Assembly (NCBI RefSeq): GCF_028280385.1
Contig: NZ_JANQLX010000014.1
Location: 62,001 to 126,000, forward strand
Direction of reading: 5' to 3'
Length of the DNA stretch: 64,000 nucleotides
Source of the DNA: Allomuricauda sp.
GTDB lineage: Bacteria; Bacteroidota; Bacteroidia; Flavobacteriales; Flavobacteriaceae
In this document: in pieces, positions 17,367 through 25,941 of the stretch
Layout: each line of letters starts with the position of its first letter
Numbering within the stretch: the stretch's first letter is position 1
Position numbers and translations under genes: made by a program
Notes under the pieces: model-generated
Databases searched by the model: none
Seen by the model: only the letters and a program-made list of their open reading frames with translations
What the model was told of the DNA's origin: nothing

Positions 17367-18254
17367 TTATTTGGTACAGGTTATAATAAAGTAACCAAAA
17401 CTTCTTAAGTGCAATCCTGATAACAAAGCAAAAAATGAACCCTTCAGGTTATTCATACTTTGTTTCCTTAATTTACCGGATTTCAGTAATTCTTTTATTG
17501 TGAAACCCAGAATGGCAAAGGGAACGTGCATTACTGAGGGAGCCACACGTAAGGATATGTCTTCAATAATCACTTCTTTGAAGCCAACATTTTTCAACTG
17601 CTTTTCAACTTCATAAATTGAACCCAATTGCTCCAGACTCCATGAACTACATAGTTTTCCATAGCAATAGCGGCTACAGGGGCTTAAGGTATCAACATTC
17701 TTTTTGAGGAAGGCATCCGAAATGACAAGTTTGCTTTTGGGCTTGAGGATACGGTAAGCTTCCTTAAAGGAATCCCTATTGTGACCCGAATGACAAAAAC
17801 TTTCTATGGCGATTGCGCCATCGAATGAATTATTTTTAAAACTTGTACGGTTGTAGTTTTCCTTGAGTATTGTTCCGGGAAGGTCCTTTAGTAATTTGTT
17901 GCCCTCCTTTACTTGGTTTTGCGAGAGCGTGACACCAAGGGCAGCGTGGTTCCAATTTTTTTGCAGGGCATAACGCATAGTTCCTCCCATTCCGCATCCC
18001 AAATCGGCAAAAATGGCTTTTCCTTTCTTTAATTTCAATCTGTTCAGCACTTGCTTGTTCAATTCGTTGAGCATGCTATCTCTTCGCAATAGACGGGTGG
18101 CAAAGGGTTTCCAATAGCCGAAATGCATGTTAAAGTCCTTGCTCCAAAATTCATAATCTGCTGTCGCTTCGTCATAAAAATCTATCAGGTCATTTTTTTT
18201 CTTTAAAGGTTTGGACTGGATTGTATCGGATGGGTGCAATGCAATTGTTTTCAT
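17367..18254 (-). CDS. SAM-dependent methyltransferase (lipid/small-molecule type)
   Basis: A 295-residue class I methyltransferase. About residues 20-60 (DFYDEATADYEFWSKDFNMHFGYW) match the N-terminal substrate region of the cyclopropane-synthase and tocopherol-methyltransferase-like group. FADLGCGMGGTMRYAL is motif I, and FDGAIAIESFCHSG and YRILKPKSKLVISDAF are the later motifs. Its ATG overlaps the stop of the upstream membrane-protein gene by 4 bases, so the two are coupled, and both lie downstream of a GbsR/MarR-type regulator with matching operator-like sites. It probably methylates a lipid, quinone or osmolyte; the substrate cannot be seen. Confidence 0.85.
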   Translation of the reverse strand: MKTIALHPSDTIQSKPLKKKNDLIDFYDEATADYEFWSKDFNMHFGYWKPFATRLLRRDSMLNELNKQVLNRLKLKKGKAIFADLGCGMGGTMRYALQKNWNHAALGVTLSQNQVKEGNKLLKDLPGTILKENYNRTSFKNNSFDGAIAIESFCHSGHNRDSFKEAYRILKPKSKLVISDAFLKKNVDTLSPCSRYCYGKLCSSWSLEQLGSIYEVEKQLKNVGFKEVIIEDISLRVAPSVMHVPFAILGFTIKELLKSGKLRKQSMNNLKGSFFALLSGLHLRSFGYFIITCTK

Positions 18255-18679
18255 AACTGGATGTTTTTAAGATTAAATAGTACTAACCAAGTGTATACCA
18301 ACGCGAAGAGTAGAAAAAGTCCATTCATGAAGTAGCTCCCGATCTTGAATAGTCTCTTTTGAGGTATTTCGTACATGGGATAATAGGCGAGCTGAGTTGC
18401 CATTTTTCCAATCCAGTACGCAGCTATCAAACCTGTAATGGCGAGTGCCAAAGGGGTGTTGTTCTGAAGGTCTGTGGGCAAAATAATCGCAATTAAGCCA
18501 AATGATAAATTTAGCCCTTGGATGTACCTTCCATAAGTTTTGGCAATTTCTTGATTTAGGGGTCGCAATTTTTGTACGTCGCTGTACCAATCAAAAACCC
18601 TGTGTCTGACATATGGGTAAATGCAAGCCGTAAATATTTGACCGATACCTGCGGTGATAATAAGCCAATTTGGAATCAT
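18251..18679 (-). CDS. Four-helix membrane protein of unknown function
   Basis: A 142-residue protein with four predicted membrane helices (about residues 5-22, 50-68, 75-95 and 115-135) and a conserved-looking hydrophilic loop YVRHRVFDWYSDVQKLRPLNQEIAKTYGRY. I do not recognise a named family. The stop overlaps the methyltransferase start (ATGA), and a copy of the operator-like repeat lies 11 bases upstream of the ATG. It may anchor the methyltransferase or export its product. Confidence 0.75.
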   Translation of the reverse strand: MIPNWLIITAGIGQIFTACIYPYVRHRVFDWYSDVQKLRPLNQEIAKTYGRYIQGLNLSFGLIAIILPTDLQNNTPLALAITGLIAAYWIGKMATQLAYYPMYEIPQKRLFKIGSYFMNGLFLLFALVYTWLVLFNLKNIQL

Positions 18680-18689
18680 AATCTATAAA

Positions 18690-18722
18690 TTTTAAAATTT
18701 CAGAAAATATTGAAACATATGG
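18690..18722 (-). promoter_or_regulatory. Operator-like site A, upstream of the membrane protein/methyltransferase pair
   Basis: This 33-base stretch matches 19255-19287 at 27 of 33 positions. Its core is the dyad TTTCA-N8-TGAAA (TTTCA at 18698, TGAAA at 18711 on the plus strand). It lies between the GbsR-type gene and the genes it probably controls. A dyad of this size suits a MarR-fold dimer. Confidence 0.6.
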
Positions 18723-18731
18723 TTAAAAAAA

Positions 18732-19235
18732 TTATTTCATTAATCGTAGTATGGATTTACTGATCCAGTTTTGTTTGTGGTCCACGGTTTTTTCCAAGAT
18801 GGAATTGGCCGTTAAGGCCAAATCGTGCAATGCTTTGGTCTGCTTGATCAATTCCTTGGTATGTGCCGTGCCATCATCCTTTACGGAACTGATTTCGGCC
18901 AGCGTTTTGATAACCGGTTTAATTTCCCTTCTACTGCGTTCCTTGGCAATGGTCCGGGCCAGTTCCTGCACATCTTTCTCGGTACTGTAATATTCCTTGC
19001 GCTCGCCGGCTTTCAATTCCTTTTTTACAATCCCCCAATCAATAAGCTGCCGAACGTTCATGCTGGTATTTCCTCTTGATATTTGAAGTTCCTGCATGAT
19101 TTCCTCCGTGGTCAAGGCATTTGGGGAAATAAACAACAGGGCCTGAATCTGGGCCATGGCTTTATTGATGCCCCATAGCGTGCCCAGGCTTCCCCAGGTA
19201 CTTATAAATGTTTCTTTGGCCTCTGCGTATGTCAT
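18732..19235 (-). CDS. GbsR/MarR family transcriptional regulator
   Basis: A 167-residue winged-helix protein. The stretch FISTWGSLGTLWGINKAMAQIQALLF followed by ALTTEEIMQELQISRGNTSMNVRQLIDWGIVKK is characteristic of the GbsR group, named for the Bacillus repressor of glycine-betaine synthesis genes. The C-terminal third is helical and probably dimerises. It is the first gene of a minus-strand set with the membrane protein and the methyltransferase. Near-identical dyads lie upstream of this gene and upstream of the next one, consistent with autorepression and control of the pair. The ligand is unknown; choline is possible only by analogy. Confidence 0.88.
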   Translation of the reverse strand: MTYAEAKETFISTWGSLGTLWGINKAMAQIQALLFISPNALTTEEIMQELQISRGNTSMNVRQLIDWGIVKKELKAGERKEYYSTEKDVQELARTIAKERSRREIKPVIKTLAEISSVKDDGTAHTKELIKQTKALHDLALTANSILEKTVDHKQNWISKSILRLMK

Positions 19236-19239
19236 ACGT

Positions 19240-19268
19240 CAAAGATAGCAAAAGTTTTTAATTTTCAA
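19240..19268 (-). promoter_or_regulatory. Promoter of the GbsR-type regulator
   Basis: On the minus strand TTG (19268-19266), an 18-base spacer and TATCTTTG (19247-19240) match the consensus in full. The start codon follows 5 bases after the -7 element, so the message is nearly leaderless. The -33 element lies inside operator-like site B. Confidence 0.6.
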
Positions 19269-19287
19269 AAATTATTGAAACTTATGA
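19255..19287 (-). promoter_or_regulatory. Operator-like site B, over the -33 element of the GbsR-type gene
   Basis: The second copy of the 33-base element (27/33 identical to 18690-18722), with the same core TTTCA-N8-TGAAA (TTTCA at 19263, TGAAA at 19276). It overlaps the TTG of the promoter, so binding would block RNA polymerase. This fits autorepression. Confidence 0.6.
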
Positions 19288-19292
19288 AGTTT

Positions 19293-21323
19293 CTAGCTGG
19301 CCTTCTTGATCAGCCCGGCGCGCTCCAATAAGGGCTCTATTTTGGGTGCTGCTCCCCTAAATCGCTTATACAGGACCATCGGATTTTCGGTACCTCCTTT
19401 AGACAGGATATGCTCCTTGAAAAGATCTGCTATTTCTTGGTTGAAAATACCATGCTCCTTAAAATAGGCAAAGGCATCGGCATCCAGTACTTCGGCCCAT
19501 TTATAACTGTAATAGCCCGAGGAGTACCCGCCTTGGAAAATATGGGAAAACGCGGTGCTCATGCATGTATCCGGGGTTTCGGGAAACAAATTCGTGCCTT
19601 CAAAAGCCTGGGCTTCAAACTCCTTTACGTCTTTGATTGAGCTTGGGTCGCTGCCATGCCAGGCCATATCCAAAAAACCAAAACTCAACTGGCGCAAGGT
19701 GGCCATTCCCTCTTGGAAGGTGGCAGAATCCTTGATTTTTTGAACCAATTCCATCGGGATAAGTTCCCCTGTTTCGTAATGGAAGGCAAACAGCTCCAGT
19801 GCTTCTTTTTCATAACACCAGTTTTCCATTACTTGACTTGGTAGCTCCACAAAGTCCCAATATACCGAAGTGCCCGAGAGACTGGGGTAGTTGGTATTGG
19901 CCAACATCCCATGCAGACCGTGTCCGAATTCATGGAACAGGGTGGTTACCTCGTTAAAGGTGAGTAAGGAAGGCTTGCTTTCTGTTGGTTTGGTAAAATT
20001 GCAGACGTTGGAAATATGGGGGCGACTATTTTCGCCATCCAGGGTGTACTGAGTTTTATAGGAGGTCATCCAAGCTCCTCCTCGCTTACCGGCCCGTGGA
20101 TGGAAATCTGCATAGAACAGTGCAATAAAATGACCTGAAGTATCAAAAACTTCATACGTCTTGACCTCTTCATGGTATTTTTCAACATTGAAGACTTCCT
20201 TCAAGTGAAGGCCAAACAACTTTTCGGCAACCTTGAACACCCCTTGAATAACATTTTCCAATTTGAAGTAGGGCTTTAGTTTTTCGTCGTCTAAATCGAA
20301 CAACTGTTGCTTCAGCTTTTCTGAATAATAGGCACTGTCCCATTTTTCAAGCTGTGCTATTCCATCCAATTTATGGGCAAATTCCTGCAATTCCCCAAAC
20401 TCCCGTAGGGCAGCCGGTTTGGCCTTGGCCAACAGTTCTTCCAGAAAACCCATCACCTTTTTTGGAGTTTCCGCCATGCGTTCTTCCAATACAAAATGGG
20501 CATGGGTTTTATAGCCCAACAATTTGGCGCGTTCATGCCTTAAGGAAACAATGGCCAAAACATTTTCTTGATTGTCCAACTCATCATTGTGAAACCCTTT
20601 ACTGCCAAAGGCCAAGGAAAGCTCCTTTCTTAGTTCCCTGTTTTCGGCATATTTCATAAATGGGATATAACTTGGGTAATCCAGGGTAATCAACCATCCC
20701 TCTTTGCCTTTTGATTTTGCTAATTGCGCTGCTGCTTCCTTTGCACCTTCCGGCAGACCTGCCACATCCTCGTTTTGGGTAAGATGAAGCTCATATTTAT
20801 TGGTCTCCGCCAATACATTTTCACCAAATTTCAACTTCAGTTTGGACAACTCGGCATCTATCCCACGCAACCGCTTTTTGCTTTCCTGATCCAGGTTTGC
20901 ACCATTTCTACTGAAACTTTTATAGCGTTTTTCAAGGAGTGTTCGCTGTTCTGGGCTAAGTCCCAATACTTCCCGCTGTTCATAAACCGACTTTATCCGG
21001 GCAAACAAATCCTGGTTTAGGGTGATATCGTTGCTGAACTCGGAGAGTAAAGGGGATACTTCTTGTGCAATTTTCTGGATTTCCTCATTGGTTTCCGCAG
21101 CATTCAGATTGAAGAAGATACTTGAGATTCGGTCCAATTGTTTTCCGGAAAAATCCAAGCTTTCCAAAGTGTTTTCAAAGGTGGGAGGTTCAGGATTGGT
21201 GGCAATCTGGTCAATTTCCTTCCTGGCTTCCTCAATGGCCTGCAAAAATGCAGGTTTGAAATGTTCGTTTTTTATTTGTTCAAATGGTGCTTGATCAAAT
21301 GGACTCAATAACGGATTGCTCAT
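19293..21323 (-). CDS. M3 family metallopeptidase (oligopeptidase A/Dcp type)
   Basis: A 676-residue zinc peptidase with LFHEFGHGLHGMLA carrying the HExxH site and a downstream Glu in SGTSVYWDFVELPSQVMENW. The N-terminal half is all-helical, as in thimet-like enzymes, and there is no signal peptide, so it is probably cytoplasmic and trims short peptides. The DFVELPSQ segment has features of both Dcp and OpdA, so no symbol is assigned. It is 72 bases downstream of purE on the same strand; a TAAAAC-GGG-GTTTTA dyad at 21331-21345 lies just ahead of its start. Confidence 0.9.
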   Translation of the reverse strand: MSNPLLSPFDQAPFEQIKNEHFKPAFLQAIEEARKEIDQIATNPEPPTFENTLESLDFSGKQLDRISSIFFNLNAAETNEEIQKIAQEVSPLLSEFSNDITLNQDLFARIKSVYEQREVLGLSPEQRTLLEKRYKSFSRNGANLDQESKKRLRGIDAELSKLKLKFGENVLAETNKYELHLTQNEDVAGLPEGAKEAAAQLAKSKGKEGWLITLDYPSYIPFMKYAENRELRKELSLAFGSKGFHNDELDNQENVLAIVSLRHERAKLLGYKTHAHFVLEERMAETPKKVMGFLEELLAKAKPAALREFGELQEFAHKLDGIAQLEKWDSAYYSEKLKQQLFDLDDEKLKPYFKLENVIQGVFKVAEKLFGLHLKEVFNVEKYHEEVKTYEVFDTSGHFIALFYADFHPRAGKRGGAWMTSYKTQYTLDGENSRPHISNVCNFTKPTESKPSLLTFNEVTTLFHEFGHGLHGMLANTNYPSLSGTSVYWDFVELPSQVMENWCYEKEALELFAFHYETGELIPMELVQKIKDSATFQEGMATLRQLSFGFLDMAWHGSDPSSIKDVKEFEAQAFEGTNLFPETPDTCMSTAFSHIFQGGYSSGYYSYKWAEVLDADAFAYFKEHGIFNQEIADLFKEHILSKGGTENPMVLYKRFRGAAPKIEPLLERAGLIKKAS

Positions 21324-21395
21324 GTAACTTTAAAACGGGGTTTTACTTTTCTAGAAATTATTTGGACTCAGGAAACCTCGGCTGAGGCAGCAGGG

Positions 21396-21887
21396 CTACT
21401 TCCCTTTTTTGACTTCCTCGGCCCCTTTGATGACTTTCTCCTTTAATCCTTGCTTATAGACTTCAATTTTGTCCAATATGCATTGATCTGCACTGCCCAG
21501 GATCTGTGCAGCCAGGATTCCGGCATTTTTGGCGCCATTTAAAGCGACGGTAGCTACAGGCACCCCTCCTGGCATTTGCAAAATGGATAAAACGGAATCC
21601 CACCCATCTATGGAATTGCTGCTTTTTACGGGCACGCCAATTACGGGTAAGGGAGACAAGGATGCCACCATTCCTGGTAAATGGGCTGCCCCACCTGCTC
21701 CTGCAATAATAACGGCATACCCATTTTTATGGGCATTTTTTCCAAAATCGAACAGTTTTTCAGGTGTTCTATGGGCAGAAACGATATCCACGTCCACCTC
21801 AATATCAAACCCTTTAAGAACTTCCACTGCGTCTTGCATAACAGGAAGATCACTGGTGCTTCCCATAATAACGGCCACTTTTTTCAT
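21396..21887 (-). CDS. purE: N5-carboxyaminoimidazole ribonucleotide mutase
   Basis: A 163-residue class I PurE that converts N5-CAIR to CAIR in de novo purine synthesis. GSTSDLPVMQDA, SAHRTPEKLFDF and AGAGGAAHLPGMVAS line the active site and are intact. It follows purK on the same strand with a 59-base gap, so the two sequential enzymes are probably co-transcribed. Confidence 0.95.
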   Translation of the reverse strand: MKKVAVIMGSTSDLPVMQDAVEVLKGFDIEVDVDIVSAHRTPEKLFDFGKNAHKNGYAVIIAGAGGAAHLPGMVASLSPLPVIGVPVKSSNSIDGWDSVLSILQMPGGVPVATVALNGAKNAGILAAQILGSADQCILDKIEVYKQGLKEKVIKGAEEVKKGK

Positions 21888-21946
21888 CTAACTACTATTG
21901 GTGCCAACCAAAACTTATAAGGCATATAAGTAGTGATCGGACTATT

Positions 21947-23101
21947 CTATTTACTAATTACTTTTATGGTCTCCTTGACCTTTTGTGCCACTTGTCGGGC
22001 TTTTGCAATATCTTCATCCACTATGGTCACATGCCCCATTTTCCTGAAAGGCCTGGTTTGTTTTTTACCATAGATATGGGGTGTAACCCCATCCATTTCC
22101 AAAATGGTTGCTATGTTCTCATAAACTACTTCGCCGGTATGGCCCTCTGCACCTACCAGATTTACCATAATTCCCGCAACCTTGCTACCTGTTTTGCCCA
22201 GAGGAAGTCCTAAAATAGCCCTTATATGCTGTTCAAACTGGTTGGTGTAGCTGGCTTCAATGCTGTAATGGCCGCTGTTGTGGGGCCTGGGTGCCACCTC
22301 ATTGACCAAAATATCATCATCTTGGGTTTGGAACAATTCAACCGCAAGCAGGCCCACATGTTCCATATTTTTGGATACGCTCAATGCCACCTCCTTGGCT
22401 TTTGCAGCAATATTTTCCGGAATACGTGCCGGACAGATGACATACTCCACTTGGTTGGCCTCAGGATGAAATTCCATTTCCACCACAGGATAGGTGCTAA
22501 CCTCGCCTTGTGTATTTCTGGCCACAATTACGGCCAGTTCATTTTTGAAATCCACCATGTCCTCCGCAATGCACTCCACATTGGGCAGTCCTTCCAAGTC
22601 TTCTTTTTTGCGAACCACCTTCACCCCTTGGCCGTCGTACCCAAACTGGGCACTTTTCCAAACGAAGGGCAACTTTATTCCACCATTGCTTAAGCTATCT
22701 TTAATTTCAGAGGTATAGGCAAACCGACTAAAAGGAGCGGTAGGAATGTTGTGGTCCGTATAGAATAATTTCTGGGTGGCCTTGTTTTGTATGGTGCGAA
22801 GGGCTTTTGTGGGCGGGTACACCTGAATTCCCTCATTTTCCAACTTTTCCAAGGCATCAACATTCACATTTTCAATCTCAATGGTAAGCACGTCCACATC
22901 TTTTCCAAAGTTGTACACAGTGTCAAAATCCAATAGGCTTCCCTTTACAAATTCATTGCAGGAAATTTTGCAGGGAGCTTTCTCGGAAGCATCCAAAACT
23001 TTGGTCCAAATATCCCATTTTCTGGTTTCGTAAAGCAGCATTTTACCCAGTTGGCCGCCTCCTAAAATTCCCAGTTTAAAGTTGGAAGAGAAAAAGTTCA
23101 T
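21947..23101 (-). CDS. purK: N5-carboxyaminoimidazole ribonucleotide synthetase
   Basis: A 384-residue ATP-grasp enzyme that carboxylates AIR using ATP and bicarbonate, the step before PurE. KLGILGGGQLGKML forms the N-terminal Rossmann-like part, VWKSAQFGYDGQGV the ATP loop, and EVAPRPHNSGHYSIEA the metal and phosphate site. The start is the ATG at 23101; a TTG one codon earlier is less likely. Divergent from the hpt-adk fusion, with separate TAnnTTTG promoters for each direction in the 118-base gap. Confidence 0.95.
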   Translation of the reverse strand: MNFFSSNFKLGILGGGQLGKMLLYETRKWDIWTKVLDASEKAPCKISCNEFVKGSLLDFDTVYNFGKDVDVLTIEIENVNVDALEKLENEGIQVYPPTKALRTIQNKATQKLFYTDHNIPTAPFSRFAYTSEIKDSLSNGGIKLPFVWKSAQFGYDGQGVKVVRKKEDLEGLPNVECIAEDMVDFKNELAVIVARNTQGEVSTYPVVEMEFHPEANQVEYVICPARIPENIAAKAKEVALSVSKNMEHVGLLAVELFQTQDDDILVNEVAPRPHNSGHYSIEASYTNQFEQHIRAILGLPLGKTGSKVAGIMVNLVGAEGHTGEVVYENIATILEMDGVTPHIYGKKQTRPFRKMGHVTIVDEDIAKARQVAQKVKETIKVISK

Positions 23102-23124
23102 CAATTGAAAAATTGGAATGACAG

Positions 23125-23151
23125 CAAAAATACGGGAATTCCTTGAAGCAA
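23125..23151 (-). promoter_or_regulatory. Promoter of purK-purE
   Basis: On the minus strand TTG (23151-23149), a 16-base spacer and TATTTTTG (23132-23125). The -7 element is an exact match; the spacing is one base below the usual range. The ATG is 23 bases downstream. Confidence 0.5.
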
Positions 23152-23186
23152 TAAAGGCTGCTGCGTCAAAGCGGCCCTAAAAATGT

Positions 23187-23194
23187 TATCTTTG
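23187..23194 (+). promoter_or_regulatory. -7 element of the hpt-adk fusion gene
   Basis: TATCTTTG is an exact match to TAnnTTTG and lies 25 bases before the TTG start at 23220. A TTG at the right -33 distance is not obvious. Confidence 0.5.
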
Positions 23195-23219
23195 CCAACC
23201 TGACCAAATTGATGACCAA

Positions 23220-24338
23220 TTGATTAAGCTGCATGACAAGGTTTTTAAGCCCTTTTTGTCCGAAGGACAGATTTTGGCCGCCATTGATAAAATGGCTGCT
23301 GAAATAGCAGCGGATTATAAGGATAAAGTACCCCTTTTTGTGGGAGTGCTCAATGGGGCATTCATGTTTGTGTCGGATTTTTTGAAAGCCTACCCACACC
23401 CTTGCGAAGTTTCCTTTGTGCGACTGAGCTCATACCATGGATTGACCTCCACGGGGATCGTGGAAACCCTATTGGATGTATCGGATAATATTGAGGGCAA
23501 GGATGTCATCATTCTTGAGGATGTTATTGATACGGGAAGAACCCTAAAACAGTTGGTACATCTTTTTTCAGGGACCAATGTCAACGAATTTAAGATTGCC
23601 TCCTTGTTTTATAAATCCGAGGTATACAATGGAGAATATGCCATTGATTATGTGGGGTTGGAAATCCCGGATAATTTTATTGTGGGATATGGGCTGGATT
23701 ACAACGAGTTGGGAAGAAATTTGAGAGAAGTATATCAATTAAACCAAGAAAATATGATAAATCTGGTGCTTTTTGGAAAGCCTGGAGCCGGAAAAGGAAC
23801 CCAAGCTGGAGTTTTGAAGGAAAAATACAACTTGAAACACATTTCTACCGGTGATGTCTTTAGATATAATATGAAAAATGGAACGGAATTGGGCAAATTG
23901 GCCAAGTCCTACATTGACAGGGGAGATTTGGTGCCGGATGAGGTTACCATCAATATGCTGAAAGATGAAGTGGAAAAGAATCCCCAGGCAGCTGGATTTA
24001 TTTTTGATGGCTTTCCAAGAACTGAGGCCCAAGCCGAGGCATTGGACAATTTTTTGGAATCAAAGGATATGCGCATTGATGCCACTATAGCGCTTGAGGC
24101 GGATGATGACGTTTTGGTGGCGCGTCTGTTGGAACGTGGTAAGGAAAGTGGCCGAAGCGATGACCAGGATGAAGACAAGATTAGGAACCGATTTGATGAG
24201 TACAATCAAAAAACAGCGCCTCTAAAAGCATACTACGAAAAGCAAGGAAAGTTTCATTCCGTGAATGGGATTGGCGAAATTTCCGAGATTACAGGGCGTT
24301 TGAGCATGGTGATAGACCAGTTTGTGGCCATCCCGTAA
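23220..24338 (+). CDS. adk: Fused hypoxanthine phosphoribosyltransferase - adenylate kinase
   Basis: One uninterrupted 372-residue frame with two complete enzymes. Residues 1-175 are a hypoxanthine/guanine phosphoribosyltransferase (PRPP loop EDVIDTGRT at 100-108), which salvages purine bases to IMP/GMP. Residues 179-372 are adenylate kinase (P-loop GKPGAGKGTQ from 186, FDGFPRT, and a short LID of about 12 residues without zinc cysteines). The start is a TTG: MIKLHDK matches the family N-terminus and no in-frame ATG is near. An ATG at 23754 sits exactly at the natural adenylate kinase start, so a separate kinase could also be made. The fusion joins purine salvage to AMP/ADP balance, next to purE/purK. 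I believe it recurs in Flavobacteriaceae. Confidence 0.93.
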   Translation: MIKLHDKVFKPFLSEGQILAAIDKMAAEIAADYKDKVPLFVGVLNGAFMFVSDFLKAYPHPCEVSFVRLSSYHGLTSTGIVETLLDVSDNIEGKDVIILEDVIDTGRTLKQLVHLFSGTNVNEFKIASLFYKSEVYNGEYAIDYVGLEIPDNFIVGYGLDYNELGRNLREVYQLNQENMINLVLFGKPGAGKGTQAGVLKEKYNLKHISTGDVFRYNMKNGTELGKLAKSYIDRGDLVPDEVTINMLKDEVEKNPQAAGFIFDGFPRTEAQAEALDNFLESKDMRIDATIALEADDDVLVARLLERGKESGRSDDQDEDKIRNRFDEYNQKTAPLKAYYEKQGKFHSVNGIGEISEITGRLSMVIDQFVAIP

Positions 24339-24351
24339 AAAAATCCTAGGT

Positions 24352-24867
24352 TTGGATTTGCAACCCACGCTTACCAACAATCTGGTACAATTAAGGCCGC
24401 TGGTCACTCCTGATTTCAAAAGTTTATACAAAGTGGCTTCCGACGTACAGATCTGGGAACAACATCCTGTTAAGGAACGAGCAGAACTTTACGGGTTTGC
24501 CAAATTCTTTGCTGAATCCATCAAATCAAAGGGAGCCTTACTGATTCTAGACCAAATTTCCGGCGAGACCATTGGTAGTACAAGGTTCAAGTTGAGGCCA
24601 ACATTTGGCAGGGCGGTAGAAATTGGGTGGACTTTTTTATCCCGGGCATATTGGGGTGGGAAGTTCAATGGGCAGATCAAGGAACTGATGGTACATTATG
24701 CACTTCAAACCATGGATGAAGTATTGTTGTTTGTTGATAAATGCAATGTAAGGTCTCAAAAAGCAGTGGAAAAATTACATTTTGTACCTTCAGATAAATT
24801 GATCATAGATCGAAGCTTCAAACTTCGCCCCTCGGATGTCATTTACCGCATTCAGGGTACCCAATAG
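24352..24867 (+). CDS. GNAT family N-acetyltransferase
   Basis: A protein of about 171 residues with the RimJ/RimL-like layout: LRPLVTPDFKSLYKVASD at the N-terminus, GSTRFKLRPTFGRAVEIGWTFLSRAYWG in the core, and NVRSQKAVEKLHFV as the acetyl-CoA-binding end. It would acetylate an amine, perhaps a protein N-terminus or a small molecule. No ATG fits; TTG codons at 24352 or 24358 match the family start (DLQPTL). A TAGGTTTG -7-like element at 24347-24354 overlaps this start, so the 5' end is uncertain. It lies 13 bases after the adk stop and 11 before obgE. Confidence 0.82.
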   Translation: MDLQPTLTNNLVQLRPLVTPDFKSLYKVASDVQIWEQHPVKERAELYGFAKFFAESIKSKGALLILDQISGETIGSTRFKLRPTFGRAVEIGWTFLSRAYWGGKFNGQIKELMVHYALQTMDEVLLFVDKCNVRSQKAVEKLHFVPSDKLIIDRSFKLRPSDVIYRIQGTQ

Positions 24868-24878
24868 AATTTTAAAGA

Positions 24879-25880
24879 ATGACCGAGGGAAATTTTGTGG
24901 ATTATGTCAAGGTGCATGTGTCTTCCGGGAATGGAGGCAAGGGCTCCTCGCATTTGCATCGAGAGAAATATGTGGCCAAGGGCGGACCTGATGGGGGAGA
25001 TGGTGGCCGAGGGGGTCACGTGATTGTTCAGGGGAACAAAAACCTATGGACGTTGATTCACTATAAATTCAAAAAGCACTTTAAGGCCGGTCATGGCGAA
25101 CACGGCAGTAAGAATAGGAGTACTGGGGCCGATGGGACCGATGTTGTGTTGGAAGTACCCCTGGGGACCGTGGTGCGCGATACGGATACCAATCAGATTC
25201 TTTTTGAGATTACTGACGACCAAGAGGAGCGAATTGTGCTTGAGGGAGGTAAGGGCGGACGTGGCAATTGGCATTTCAAAAGCCCAACCAATCAGACGCC
25301 CAGATATGCACAACCGGGTATTCCGGGTCAGGAAACACAACTCACCCTAGAGCTTAAAGTCCTTGCAGATGTAGGTTTGGTTGGATTCCCGAACGCTGGA
25401 AAGTCCACTTTGCTCTCGGTGATGACCTCTGCAAAGCCAAAAATAGCCGACTACAAATTCACTACCCTTAAGCCCAATTTAGGGATTGTCCAATATCGCG
25501 ACTTCAAAAGTTTTGTAATGGCGGATATTCCTGGAATTATTGAGGGAGCAGCCGAAGGAAAAGGGCTTGGGCATTATTTTTTGAGACATATAGAGCGCAA
25601 TGCCACCCTATTGTTCCTGATTCCGGCGGACAGTAAGGATATTTCCAAGGAATACGAGATCTTACTGGACGAACTAAGACGGTACAATCCAGAATTGTTG
25701 GACAAGGAACGGCTTGTGGCCATTTCCAAAAGCGACATGCTGGATGCTGAACTTATGGCAGAAATGAAAGTTGAATTGGACAAGGATTTAGAGGGCGTTC
25801 CCTATCTTTTTATATCATCGGTTGCGCAGCAGGGTATTCAGGAACTCAAGGATAGGCTCTGGCTGTTATTGAACGAATAA
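24879..25880 (+). CDS. obgE: GTPase ObgE/CgtA
   Basis: A 333-residue GTPase involved in 50S ribosome assembly and stress signalling. The N-terminal glycine-rich Obg fold spans about 1-158 ([34 protein letters not shown]). The G domain follows: G1 [12 protein letters not shown]3 [17 protein letters not shown]4 as SKSD. It lacks the optional C-terminal Obg domain, as is usual in this phylum. It sits in a short-gap run with hpt-adk and the acetyltransferase. Confidence 0.95.
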   Translation: MTEGNFVDYVKVHVSSGNGGKGSSHLHREKYVAKGGPDGGDGGRGGHVIVQGNKNLWTLIHYKFKKHFKAGHGEHGSKNRSTGADGTDVVLEVPLGTVVRDTDTNQILFEITDDQEERIVLEGGKGGRGNWHFKSPTNQTPRYAQPGIPGQETQLTLELKVLADVGLVGFPNAGKSTLLSVMTSAKPKIADYKFTTLKPNLGIVQYRDFKSFVMADIPGIIEGAAEGKGLGHYFLRHIERNATLLFLIPADSKDISKEYEILLDELRRYNPELLDKERLVAISKSDMLDAELMAEMKVELDKDLEGVPYLFISSVAQQGIQELKDRLWLLLNE

Positions 25881-25941
25881 TACTGGTTTTTTCCTACCCC
25901 AAATCAAATATTGATTACATTTAAAGGTATTCCCGAACGCT

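Noticed and set aside
21331..21345. TAAAAC-GGG-GTTTTA dyad ahead of the M3 peptidase
   Set aside because: The stem is short and AT-rich, with no promoter or T-run; mentioned only in the gene entry.
24322..24351. Extended N-terminus of the acetyltransferase overlapping adk
   Set aside because: The extra residues do not resemble the family and the start would lie within the adk coding end; TTG at 24352 or 24358 fits better.
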